A stretch of DNA of 36,713 nucleotides from Obelidium mucronatum (GCA_025765595.1 JAIVFH010000266.1:1-36713), one strand, 5' to 3'. Positions 12,201-22,337 are shown, counted from the first letter of the stretch. Notes: generated from the letters alone by a model not told the origin. A program made the numbers and translations.

Positions 12201-14527
12201 TCAAAACACGACTATTTGTTTGCGAAGCGCTGGCACAATCAGAATCATTGGGGAAATCACTGCAATTGTCCATGTGGCAACTGACGCAGTTATTCTGTGA
12301 AGATTGAAAACGCTCACGCTTTTCGCTTCTATACCAAAACATATTCCCAATATAGTTTGTTATTTATCCATTTACCAATTTGATTTGGAATCAAAACCAC
12401 CAAAAAAAAAAAAAAAAAAAAAAAAGCAACTTACAACTCCCAGTAAAACTGCTGCACAGCTTACATACACCATAGCTCCAACAGATTTCGATTCACTAAA
12501 CTTTACAGCAGCCTGTCTTGTCATGTACCCAATCGCAACACAAAGAACCATAATCAACCCATTGAAACTAAACAAAATCGCCATCAATGCCATTGCTATG
12601 CCTTCTGCATCATCACGTGGTTTACAGGTGTAAATGTGCGTCAGCAGATCTCCTTCAAAAGTTTGCATCCTGGGCTCAATCTTTCCGTGATGCACGTAAA
12701 TGTAGGCAAGGATTCCATCTACAAACGCAATCAAGAGAGACGCGTTTATCAAAACATCGTCTTTTAAAAGACGCGATCTGGCGATACGTGGGTACTCAAA
12801 GATGAGAAATATCCGTAATGCTTTGAGGAAAATCATGCTGTTGGGAGCAAACAAAAATAAAAATAAAAAAGTATACATAGAAAAGTTTCCAGAGGACTAA
12901 CCTAAACAAAATGCCATACGCCACCGCAGGAATAATAGCTTTAGCATAACAAACCCCAACAGTCTGAGTCGCCGCCTGATACGGAATCGCAAACAACCCA
13001 ACCAAACATCCACCCAGAATATTAATATTGCACGACGGCGAAATCGCCTTCACACCCGGCTGATTTCTATTCTTGATCACAAGACCAATCAACCCCAAAA
13101 CCAACACGCACCCGCTTGCAAAAAGAATCCATTGAACCACAGTCAACATTCCAGGCACGAAATACGGCGCGCGCTCGGAACAGTTACTCTCATTTACATT
13201 CTCATACCCAAAGTCACAGACACATTGGATAGACGCGTCTTGATACGGATACGGCTGCTCACACTTTCCATGAACGCATGGGTTCAAGTAAGTCCCATCA
13301 GGCAACGGATCACACACTGACAGCCCATAGATTTTATCTCCTTTGAACGTAACATTATGGAACAGAACCGACAAGATCTCCTCTTGAATACTCGTGTTTG
13401 CAATAGCCACAAAACCATTGTTGTTTGAGTACACTGGACTCGTGACCAAAAACCAAAAGAAACCGAAGCGTCCAGATTGTCGTCTCGTAGTCGGACGCAA
13501 TAATGGAAGGGTCAATCACAATGTTGGATACGATCGTCCATGGGTAAGCTCCCTTCAACGATTTATCCATGAGAGATATTGCTGATGAGGATTTGTTTAG
13601 GCTGCGGAGCTCGGCTGTGCTTATCGCATTGATGGCCAGCTGTCCAGATTCAAAAGACCATTCCACAAAGTCGCCGTTCGGGTGCTGGATTAATGCGGTT
13701 GTGGTTAACGTGGGAGACGCGATTTCTAGCTCCTTGGCTTCTACTTGCGTCAAATAGGTTAGAGTGTATGGGACAGAACCCACAATAATAGCTGCAGACA
13801 CAGTGTTTGCAGCATTAAACGAGTTCTTGAGCATCAGCTTATATCCTTTTGCCGTGAAGGGCGTGTTCGTGTACCCAGTAGACGCATCCATCAACGCCAA
13901 TCCTCTAAACAAATTCTGACTCGTCCCCGACGTGGAACTCCTAACAACCACCGTAATCAAGTTGCTCACATTTGCCAGAAACGGGTTCTCCTTCAATAAA
14001 TCCGCGTCATTCCACATTGTGATTGTCCCGTCAAATATTCTTGGGGAGTACGGTTCGTGAAAGTCGCACGTTTTGGGTTATTCCAGGCAAGTTGTACGAG
14101 ATTCCAACGCCGCCTACTATGGCGGGTAGCGCAATTAGACGCGTTCCATTGGGTTGGGCAATGTTGATGGCGATATCAGATCCGCCAAAGTTGACTTGGC
14201 CCGCGTATACTTGTTTTTGTCCTGTTGTGGAATCAGAGGATGTGTAACTTGCCGCCGCGATATCAGCACTGTAGATCTTGTCGAATGCGTCGATGGCCTC
14301 GCGATACGCTGGTGCGGGAAAAGACGCGCCTCCTCCTTTGATTGTGACTGCACGGGGTTTTGCATTTTTTTTTTGTAAGGTTTAGTTGAAGGTCCGGGTT
14401 GGGTTGGAATTCCCCTGAATGCAAGAGATCATAACGTTCGAAAGAGATGAATCTCACCCGCAGATGTAGCTGTGCGATGCAGACAGATGATGATACCAAA
14501 CAATCTCCCAAAGAATACCAGTTGCAT
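12201..14527 (-). CDS. PstS-like domain / EGF-like / class C 7TM receptor, copy 1 (frame-broken)
   Basis: Exons 14527-14458, 14347-12902, 12837-12435 and a terminal segment 12347-12201. A signal peptide (MQLVFFGRLFGIIICL) precedes a complete PstS-type phosphate-binding fold. Ligand-site motifs are GGGASFPAPAY, SDSTTGQ, NFGGSDIAI and VVRSSTSGTSQ. A Cys-rich EGF-like segment (DPLPDGTYLNPCVHGKC to CVCDFGY) joins it to a 7TM bundle whose KAISPSCNINILGG and FSESKSVGAMVYVS stretches resemble GABA-B/7tm_3 receptors. Two single-base surpluses interrupt the frame (GGGG at 14043-14046, and about 13448-13466), each identified by alignment with copy 2. The last intron begins GTAAGT at 12434, but no AG lies before the TM7 segment (GICFGIEAKSV..., from 12347). 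Apart from these breaks no stops occur, and the length would be about 664 aa. Unlike copy 2 it has almost no cytoplasmic tail. It could be a recent pseudogene or carry assembly indels. Confidence 0.75.
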
Positions 14528-14862
14528 ATTTTTGACACTTGACAAATATTCTTTGTAAATACGATTTTGGCAATTCTTCCAACTGGCGTTATCCATGCCA
14601 CACTCCACTTGATAAATAATTGGTCCATAGACTCTTCCTTCTTTCTTTTGTTTTTTTGGATCCTAACCAGGAAATTGGAAGGAAATTTTTTCACTTCGAG
14701 TATATACGCAAGATTTACCAAAACGATATAACTTTTAATATCAATTATTATTATTCGTGTATTTTTTTTTTGAGGTTTCTAACGCGTTCTGCCTTCGAAG
14801 CCAAAAAAAAAAAAAGGGAAATCAAGAAATTGTGTTGAATTGAATTCAAAAATTTCTCTCTA
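14528..14862. promoter_or_regulatory. Divergent promoter region, receptor copy 1 / coiled-coil gene
   Basis: 335 bp separate the divergent ATGs at 14527 (-) and 14863 (+). The stretch is AT-rich, with a TATATA-containing segment near 14701-14706 and T9/A13 runs near 14763 and 14802. No specific operator is claimed. Confidence 0.4.
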
Positions 14863-16971
14863 ATGTCGTCCGCCGTTTCAGTCTTTCCGCCGCCGCCGCC
14901 CGCGTCTTCGTCGCCCAACAGCGAAACCCGGCGCGCGCCCGCAGCCGCCGCCACTGCCGCCGCCGCCGCCAGACGCCGCCAAACAGCGACGCCAAACGCT
15001 GCCCCCGCCGCGGACTCCCCGCCCATGCCGCCGCCGCAAAACTATCCCCCCGCCGCGCCGACTCTTGCACAGCCCGGCGCGAAGCCGCCGCCGCTGCGCC
15101 CAACCATCCAGATTGCGGCGCCGGAGGCGGAAGACGCGATCTCAGAAGCCGACAACAACAACATCAACGATGACGACGACGACGATGTGGTTTCTGATGT
15201 TGACGATGCGGATGATTTAGTGGAAGGCACGGATCAAACGGAGGATGAGCAAAAGCCTGCTAATACCTGGAACCATGAGGATGAAGAAGACTATGTGCCG
15301 CCAGTACCGCCGGAGGGCAGTTGAGTTAAAAACCACACACACACACACACACACAAACACACACGCACACACAAAAAAGAAGCGGAGGCCTTTCTATCCT
15401 TGCTGTACTTCCTTTTTTTTCTTGTTGTCCTCATGTTTTTTTTTATTTTATTGTATTATTTGCACTGGGGGTTGGTTGGTGGGTCGCGTCTGTGCAAAGA
15501 GTAGCAAAGGGAAAATTTTCATTCCTTTACCAACCAAGCAAACACACCACCTAATTGAGTTATAATGTTCCCAAACACTCCTCCTTCTATTTCAAAACAC
15601 CTTGCACACAACTCACATACACACACACATACATACATACACACAACAGGTCGCCTTCATCCTCGCGTCCAGGAAATTCTCTGGCGCAACTGGCAAGCCA
15701 AAAAGGAGAAACTCAAAGCCGCCCAGGACAAAGAATTGCGAAACGCGGCTCAACTTGTTAAAAAAAGTGGCGATGCTGGTGGCGGTGGTGGTGGTGGTGG
15801 CGATAGCGGTTTACCAAACAAGCCGTTTCTAGATGCACCACCAACACCAACTTTGGTGAATGAACGGATACATGTTTTGGAGGAGGACGATGATGAAGAA
15901 GTGGATGATTCGGAGGAGCTTTCGTCTGATGATGATGATGTTGATGATGATGATGATGACGACGATGATGAGAATGCGCTGGATTTGGGTGATGTTGGTG
16001 AGTGTGTTTTTTGTTTGTTTGTTGTGTTTGGGAACTGTCAACCCCTTCTCGAGAGTTCAATTTTCTCAAACCTTAACCCACAAATTGTCAAAACAGTCCC
16101 AGAAGATGACCCCTTACCTACCGACGACATACCGACAACACAACTGAAGCTCTCCCTAAAAAATGCCAAAATCGAAGCCAAACAATTACACCAACAATTG
16201 ACTGATACGTTCCACCAACTGTATGCTCTCAAGGAAGCAGAAATAGATATGGAAGAGATTCTTTTGAAAGCAGGTGTGTGCAGAGAGAAAATCTCTCTTG
16301 TGATTTTTTTTTTTTTACAACCAACTAAAAATAACAAAAACGCCAAAAAAAAAGATTTCCATCCAGACCTCCTCAAGGAGCTCCACCAAATAGAAACAAA
16401 GCACGACACATATTCCCTCCTCGCGCTCTCGAAACTAGAATTCTCGCGGTCCAGCGCCATCGAGACGTGTTTGGCGTGTTCGAAAATGGCAAACGATACC
16501 TTTCTGGATAAGCGGAAGCAAGCACGGGCTCTGCTGTCGGAACCGTTGGTGTGGGGCGCGCATGGGATCCAGTTCGAGTACCTTTCGGGTGGACGTGGGG
16601 GTAGCGGGGATAGTGGCGGAGTTGTGTCTGGTGTTGTTGGGAGTTTGAGTGGCGGCGGTGGCGGTGGCGGTGGGTTGGAAGCAAGTGTGCCGCCCTTGGC
16701 GAGACGTGGTAAACGGAAAGAAATGCATGATGCTATTTTTCGTAGTAGTAGTGTTGGGGCCAATGGATTCCCAGACTGGATTCGGCAGTCGGTTTTGAAA
16801 AAGAAGGGGGGGAGAAGGAATACAGCCGTGTCGAATGGCAGACGAAGTAGTAGTCACTCTGGGAATAACAGCAGTGTTGGGGCAGTTGTTCCACCGACGT
16901 GTGATGGGCTGGGGAGAGCGGATGTGGAAGATGATATTGCCTTGTTGCGGGTTTTGACTAGCGCCACTTGA
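14863..16971 (+). CDS. Acidic coiled-coil protein, possibly Sds3/BRMS1-like
   Basis: Four exons (14863-15319, 15650-15997, 16097-16273, 16355-16971) close in phase to 532 aa. The N-terminus is Pro/Ala-rich, followed by Asp/Glu tracts, a basic helix (VQEILWRNWQAKKEKLKA) and a second acidic tract. A helical segment comes next (LHQQLTDTFHQLYALKEAE, then FHPDLLKELHQIETKHD and KMANDTFLDKRKQARALL). Its HP-D-LL-..-E spacing recalls the Sds3/BRMS1 region of the Sin3-Rpd3 histone deacetylase complex, but the match is weak and from memory. The C-terminus is Gly/Ser-rich with a basic patch. Probably nuclear. Intron 1 contains (CA)n microsatellites on both sides (about 15333-15372 and 15619-15646). Confidence 0.65.
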
Positions 16972-17163
16972 TCCATCAATTGTTCCAGGAGAGTTCCCCC
17001 CTTTTTGTTTTTTGATTTGGATGCATTGACGGAATGCTTCCAAGAAAAGGGTTGTATGTTTTGTTAATTTTTTTTACCTTTTTTTCTTTCTTCTTCTTTT
17101 GAATTCACCTTTTTGTATTCTTGTATCATTTTCCACCTTTCTCGCCTTAAGTTAAAAAAAACC

Positions 17164-17169
17164 AATAAA
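17164..17169 (+). terminator. Polyadenylation signal AATAAA (plus strand)
   Basis: AATAAA lies 193 nt after the stop of the coiled-coil gene. It is placed plausibly for 3'-end formation before the convergent UBC9 gene. Confidence 0.4.
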
Positions 17170-17248
17170 TAACCCCTTATATAAACACGGATTTTTTTTT
17201 TCAAACGAGTTGATATAAGATCATAATCCCCCCAAAAAAAACACAGAT

Positions 17249-17254
17249 TTTATT
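17249..17254 (-). terminator. Polyadenylation signal AATAAA (minus strand)
   Basis: Reverse complement TTTATT. It lies 47 nt beyond the UBC9 stop codon on the coding strand, a typical distance for a 3'-end signal. Confidence 0.45.
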
Positions 17255-17300
17255 GAGCCAATCAATGTGGCAGCGATATGGCATGTTTAATGTAAAGAAG

Positions 17301-18066
17301 TTATTCCGAGTCTGTTGCTTTATTTGCAACCGCTTGTTGACGAATCATTCGGTCGTACTGAACCTTACAGCAAGTAAAACGTGAATAAAAATTGTTTGGA
17401 ATAACAATAGAACTCGTACCCTATTCTTTCGAAACATGGCTTCAGCCGCAGGTTGCGCTGGACTCGCAGGATTCGGATCATTCAATAGATCTTGGATTCC
17501 AAGAAGGATTTGCTTCACAGTGATACTGGGTCTCCAATCTTGCTGTTCATTGATGATACTGAGACAGACGTCGCCCGATTGGAATACATTGGGGCTGGTG
17601 GGGAAAGAAAAAATAGTATCAGAGGAGCACGACTCTGTTTTCAAAAATGTTACTTTACTGAAAGATTGTTGGAGTAAAGATGCAACGAGGTGGTTTCTGT
17701 GGGTACTCGATCGGAAACACGAGCATCATTTTGTACATCCCACCTTCCCAAGGGGTATCTTTCTTTCCTGAAAGAGAGAGAGTGTGTGTGAGAGAGAAAG
17801 GAAAGTGTCAGTTTATCCAAACCCCAAGTAAACAATCGAAAATATACCTGGGATCCCAACTTGCCACTTCATCAGATTCAAGGAATTATCTTTGTTCTTT
17901 TCGGGTCTTGCATAGAAGCCAAAAGCTGGAAAGGGTTGTGTTTGGTTTTTTTTTGGAAGTAAACAAACAGACTTTTTGTTGAAAGCGCTTATTGCTGTAC
18001 TCAACGATGGTCTTTCCGCCATTGTTTTCTTTCTTCAGTGAGTCGTGCTGTGCATAAGGCGTTCAT
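17301..18066 (-). CDS. UBC9: UBC9, SUMO-conjugating E2 enzyme
   Basis: Transfers SUMO from the E1 to substrate lysines. Five small exons (18066-18006, 17925-17848, 17767-17659, 17594-17420, 17363-17301) splice in phase to 161 aa, the normal UBC9 length (157-158). Diagnostic segments are all present: [19 protein letters not shown] at the N-terminus (E1/SUMO-binding helix), [18 protein letters not shown] with the UBC9-type insertion, [15 protein letters not shown] with the catalytic Cys at residue 93, and [22 protein letters not shown]. The His of the HPN motif is created by the splice between exons 3 and 4. The start at 18066 gives the expected MxxLC N-terminus. Convergent with the upstream plus-strand gene. 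Confidence 0.95.
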
Positions 18067-18240
18067 TCTTGCAGGGGGGAGGAGGTTTGGTTGCAAAAGC
18101 TGAATGATCCCAGTATTTTTTTGTTTTGTCCGAAACCCAGAAAAATAGAGATAACAAGGTAACACCAGGTTACAAAAAAAAACTAAAGAAATAAACTCTT
18201 TAAACCAAACCCACCTCCCCATTTATTATTCTTTCCAATT

Positions 18241-18564
18241 TCACTCAAGAAACTGATTTGTTTTTTTAACTGAAACCTTCTTTTGCAACACTAGACTCGA
18301 TGTTTGCTTGCTAATAGAACTATTTGCTTTACTATTGTTGTTATGATGACTGCTTCCTTCATTCGCTGCTTTCCTTACTCCCACCCAGACAAACTCCATA
18401 TTCAAGAGTCTTGCAAACACCCAGCTTTGGATTGCATAGACTATTGGGAACAGCATTGGATCTGTTCCTGCGGCGAAATTGCACCATAGTATTAAACTGT
18501 TTGTGATTAGAATCACGAAACTTCGAAGCACTTGATTTTTTGGTTTGTTTGTTAGTAGAAGAGA

Positions 18565-18610
<46 letters not shown>

Positions 18611-19938
18611 GAGAGGCCTTTGTGAATAATTAAAAAAAAAGGTAAAGTTACGCTACCGTTTTCTGAGATCAAAATATAAAGAACGTTTGCAAACGATTGA
18701 CCATTGACGCCAATCGAAAAACAGTTTTTGAGCCTCTGTTTACAAAACCAGAGTGCAACGATTGTAGCAACAAAATCGCAAAGGAGATCAGCCGCGCTGA
18801 CTCTGTTAAATATCAAAAAAAAAAAATCTCAAATTGCATATAGAAAGAAAAAAAAAAAAAAAAAAAAAACTCTTACCCTGACCCACTCAATGGATTCTGA
18901 ATAAACACACAAGATCCATTCACCCATACGGCGTTGGATGTGATGAGATCAAATAGGGCCCATCCAGCTCGATGTAGTATACAAATCAATGCAATCACTA
19001 ACGTTGTTTTATCGAAACCTGCAACACTCCATGATTTGAAGAGTATAAAGGAATCTGAGGAACGGAAGTACAAGGTTAGTGAATGGATGAATCGGAAAGT
19101 AAGAAAGGAAAACACCGCCTACGGCGGTAGAATAAGAAGAAAAGAAAGAAAAACACGAAAAGAAAGAAAATCACCGCCTACGGCGGTGGGAGGGCGGTAG
19201 AATAAAGAAGAAAAGTAAGAAAAACACCGCCTTCGGCGGTAGAGAACACCGCCTACGGCGGTAGAATAAGAAGAAAAGAAAGAAAAGCACGAAAAGAAAG
19301 AAAATCACCGCCTACGGCGGTGGGAGGGCGGTAGAATAAAGAAGAAAAGTAAGAAAAACACCGCCTTCGGCGGTAGAGAACACCGCCTACGGCGGTAGAA
19401 TAAGAAGAAAAGAAAGAAAAACACGAAAAGAAAGGAAAACACCGCCTACGGCGGTAGAGTACCGCCTTTGGCGGTAGAAAACACCGCCTACGGCGGTAGA
19501 ATAAAGGAGAAAAGAAAGAAAAACACCGCCTTCGGCGGTAGATTAAAGAAAAAAAGAAAGAAAAACACCGCCTTCGGCGGAAGAAAACACCGCCTTCGGC
19601 GGTAGAGAATACCGCCTTCGGCGGTAGAAAATACCGCCTACGGCGGTAGAAAACACCGCCTTCGGCGGTAGAGAAAACACCGCCTACGGCGGTAAACGAA
19701 AGAATCTCACCAAAAACAAGATAATACAATTGAGCAAAAACATTACACAAGAAATCAGCAATCCAACAACTCTGTGGATTCAAAAGAAACGAATACAGAA
19801 ACAAGAAATTGTAAACAAGAGACAAGATATTAAACAAGCTCATGATAATAAATAAAGGACTGTATATCCGGCGTGGTGTGTGAGTGTCAATGGATGGTTC
19901 TATTTTTTATGTTGAATCAATGAGTAATACAATGCAAA

Positions 19939-19973
<35 letters not shown>

Positions 19974-20257
19974 GATCCGTCTCTCTCTCTCTTCTCATCC
20001 TCACCTTCAAAAATGTGAACAATATAAAGAATCAAACCACCAATACTCATTTCAAAAGCGGAACCCAAAATAAAGGTGGTGATGGGAATGACAATGGTGG
20101 AACTCCAGAGTGTTGTTGAGTCGGAGTGAGTTTGATTTCCAAGGCTGGAGTCAGAAAACACCATGAGATTGCTACTACTACTACCGGCACTGAGTGTGTA
20201 CTGTTGCTGCTGTTGTTGTTGCAGTGCTGTAGAATAGCGTAGTGAATGGAACGACAT
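18241..20257 (-). CDS. Multipass membrane protein, family not recognised
   Basis: Five probable exons: 20257-20005, about 19860-19711, 19054-18877, 18802-18657 and 18530-18241. Exons 2 to 5 join in phase. Joining exon 1 to exon 2 leaves a one-base mismatch, so that boundary is uncertain. The start region is Gln- and Ser-rich (poly-Q from a CAA/CAG run). About seven hydrophobic segments follow, including TIVIPITTFILGSAF, ILSLVYNFLFLYSFLL, LVIALICILHRAGWALF, LLCDFVATIVALWFC, FVILITNSLILWCNF and LFPIVYAIQSWVFARLL. A Ser/Asn/Lys-rich cytosolic tail ends the protein. A 7TM layout fits, but no receptor signature is seen. Intron 2 (656 nt) carries the palindrome array, and intron 4 a 44-base A/T run. 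Divergent from the acyltransferase gene with 124 bp between the ATGs. Confidence 0.6.
18566..18609. repeat. 44-base poly-A tract (intronic, poly-T in the transcript sense)
   Basis: An uninterrupted A44 on the plus strand inside intron 4 of the minus-strand membrane-protein gene. It is the longest of many A/T homopolymers in introns of this window. Confidence 0.9.
19112..19695. repeat. Array of ~17 GC-rich palindromes (ACCGCCTNCGGCGGT)
   Basis: About 17 copies of the near-perfect palindrome ACCGCC-TAC/TTC-GGCGGT, plus half-sites GGGCGGTAG, separated by purine-rich AAGAAAAGAAAG-type spacers. A higher-order unit of about 135 bp is tandemly repeated with starts at 19112, 19247 and 19381. After that, shorter spacing takes over. 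Loop bases switch between TAC, TTC and TTT while the six-base stems stay intact in nearly all copies (one GGCGGA exception near 19575). The array lies wholly within intron 2 of the membrane-protein gene and would give a string of 6-bp-stem RNA hairpins. Confidence 0.9.
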
Positions 20258-20381
20258 TATAGTTTTTCGTTGAACCAAACAATGCACACCAACAAAAAGC
20301 GCGTCCGTGTAGAGATTGAAATCGTTTGCTTGTTGCTTGTTCCAGCTTGTTCCATATTTAGACTCCTGGCAAAGAAAAGAA
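20258..20381. promoter_or_regulatory. Short bidirectional promoter
   Basis: Only 124 bp separate the ATG of the minus-strand membrane protein (20257) from the ATG of the plus-strand acyltransferase (20382). The pair must share this control region or use overlapping 5' UTRs. No defined motif is claimed. Confidence 0.5.
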
Positions 20382-21796
20382 ATGGATATCGTCAAGAGCC
20401 TCTTCTTTGGCAGCGCCACGATCCCGGGCAGCGCGCCGGGCAGTGCGGGAGCCAGCGGCGTGGCGCCGGCGCGCAAAGAAGCCGAAAAGAAGACGCCGCT
20501 CTTCTTTGTGCGCCTGTTTGTGTTTGCGCTGCTGTGGGTTCTCGTGCCGCTCGCGGCGGTGCTCGTCGGCGCCGTGGCGCTGCCGCTGCTCGCCGCGGGC
20601 CACGCCGCCTTCCGCGCCGCCGTGCGCCACGTCGAGAAAGCCGTCGGCGCCCTCGTCGTCTTCACCGCCTACCTCTTCACGCCCGGCGCCGCCCTCGTCG
20701 TGTCCGGCGACCTGGCCCGCATGCACGCCGACCGCAAGATGGTCGTCATGGCGAACCACCAAATCTACCCAGACTGGCTGTATCTGTGGTGCGTGGCGTG
20801 GCACAGGTATTGTATTGTGTTTCTGTTCTTGTACTTGTACGTATCACTCATCACTCAATCATTCATTCTACATGGAACAGAAACTTGCACGGCGATTTCA
20901 GAGTCATGATGATCAAAGTCCTCAGCATGATTCCCATCCTGGGCCAAGCAATGTCGCTTTTCGAATTCATCTACCTCAACCAAAAACTCGACAAGGACAG
21001 ACCCATTCTCAGGAAAAACTTGTCACTAGCACGCAAAGACAAGAACCTGCCCCTTTGGATGCTGATTTTCCCCGAAGGAACCCTAAACACCCCAGGAAAC
21101 ATTGAAAAGAGCAGAAAATACGCTGAAAAGATGGGCACCTTGGATTCTCACCCGAACCATTGTATCCTGCCAAAGAGCACCGGTCTGTTTTACACTATTC
21201 AAGACCTGCAGCCAGTCGCTACTGATGTTTTTGACCTGACAATTGGTTACTCTGGAGTCAAACCAAACGAAATCCCTTTTGAAGTATTGCTTCCAGACAA
21301 GGTCTTTCTCAATGGCCAGTACCCACTCGAAATCCACGTCCACTGTACCCATTTCTCTGTCCCCGAAATACCCGGCTTCACCCCCGACTCAATCAACTCA
21401 CTCGAAGAAGACCGCAAAAAGCCTTTTGACGAATGGCTCCGCAACGTGTGGACCGCCAAAGACGCCCGTCTTTCTCGCTTCTACAATACAGGCTCCCTGC
21501 TTTCAAAAGAAGAAGTCGACTCGAAAACATTTGTCACTACACATGTCCCACTGATTCCAAGAAGCAGTGACTTTTTCTACCTGTTTGGTCTCCTCTTTGC
21601 TGGGTACTCGATCCTGCCATTGTACTGGACCGTCATTTATTATTCCTTGTATCTCATTTTTTCAGCAGTTTATTATCTGGGTTGGACATTGATTCAAGTT
21701 GTTGGATTCAGTAGGCTTATTCTCTGGACAGCATTGATTTTGTTTTTGGATGGGTTGGTGCGGAAACGTAGATTGGATCAGGATGTTTTTGGATAA
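20382..21796 (+). CDS. Membrane lysophospholipid acyltransferase (AGPAT/LCLAT family)
   Basis: Transfers a fatty acyl chain to lysophosphatidic acid or another lysophospholipid at the ER. Two exons (20382-20806, 20881-21796; 74-nt intron GTATTG...AACAG) give 446 aa. The first exon is strikingly GC-rich and Ala/Arg-rich with two hydrophobic segments. The LPLAT catalytic motif NHQIYPDW (His126, Asp131) is followed by the glycerol-phosphate-site motif LIFPEGT (205-209). Two or three C-terminal membrane spans (FFYLFGLLFAGYSILPLYW, LIFSAVYYLGWTLIQVVG, LILWTALILFL) match the AGPAT3-5/LCLAT1/Cst26-type subgroup rather than soluble PlsC. The exact substrate cannot be read from sequence. The 3' end is tandemly duplicated downstream. 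Confidence 0.88.
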
Positions 21797-21906
21797 CTTG
21801 ATTGATTGATTGTTTGATTGAATTTGTTTTTTTGTTTTGTTTGTTGTTTGTTGTTATAAGTAAACTTTTGTGAATTATGTGTCTTTTTGTTGAATCTCTA
21901 TATGAC

Positions 21907-22222
21907 ATTCTTCATTGCTTTCAAAAAAAGAACTCGACTCGAAAAACATTTGTCACAACACAATGTCCCCACTGAATTCCAAGAGAGCAGTGACTTTTTC
22001 TACCTGTTTGGTCTCCTCTTTGCTGGGTACTCGATCCTGCCATTGTACTGGACCGTCATTTATTATTCCTTGTATCTCATTTTTTCAGCAGTTTATTATC
22101 TGGGGTGGACATTGATTCAAGTTGTTGGGTTCAGTAGGCTTATTCTCTGGACGGCACTGATTTTGTTTTTGGATGGGTTGGTGCGGAAACGTAGATTGGA
22201 TCAGGATGTTTTTGGATAACTC

Positions 22223-22253
<31 letters not shown>

Positions 22254-22302
22254 TTGTTTTTTCGTTTTGTTTGTTATTAAAAGTAAACTTTTGTGGATTA
22301 TG
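21907..22302 (+). pseudogene. Tandem duplicate of the acyltransferase 3' end
   Basis: From about 21918 the sequence repeats 21507-21880 at an offset of about 423 bp, including the last ~90 codons, the stop and part of the 3' UTR. Codons for the C-terminal membrane spans are almost unchanged from about 21988. Between about 21918 and 21987 single-base insertions break the frame against the parent. There is no promoter, start or catalytic motif, so it is not an independent gene. It could serve as an alternative 3' end only by read-through or splicing past the first stop. Confidence 0.9.
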
Positions 22303-22304
22303 TT

Positions 22305-22337
<33 letters not shown>

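Noticed and set aside
13448..14046. Programmed +1 ribosomal frameshifting in the receptor genes
   Set aside because: The breaks lie at different, non-slippery positions in the two copies, and include one deletion in copy 2. An indel or assembly explanation is simpler.
15829..16069. His-rich and Ile-rich minus-strand open frames around 15.8-16.1 kb
   Set aside because: They are antisense of the GAT/GAC-rich acidic tract of the plus-strand coiled-coil gene.
19112..19695. CRISPR-like regular repeat/spacer array
   Set aside because: Repeats are 15-bp palindromes with low-complexity purine spacers that are themselves repeated, inside a eukaryotic intron. None of the CRISPR hallmarks apply.
20358..20804. 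Minus-strand 148-codon open frame inside acyltransferase exon 1
   Set aside because: It is a shadow frame caused by the high GC content of that exon. The plus-strand frame carries the LPLAT motifs.
21918..22219. Independent small membrane protein after the acyltransferase
   Set aside because: It is a direct copy of the parent's last exon, without start region, promoter or catalytic motifs.
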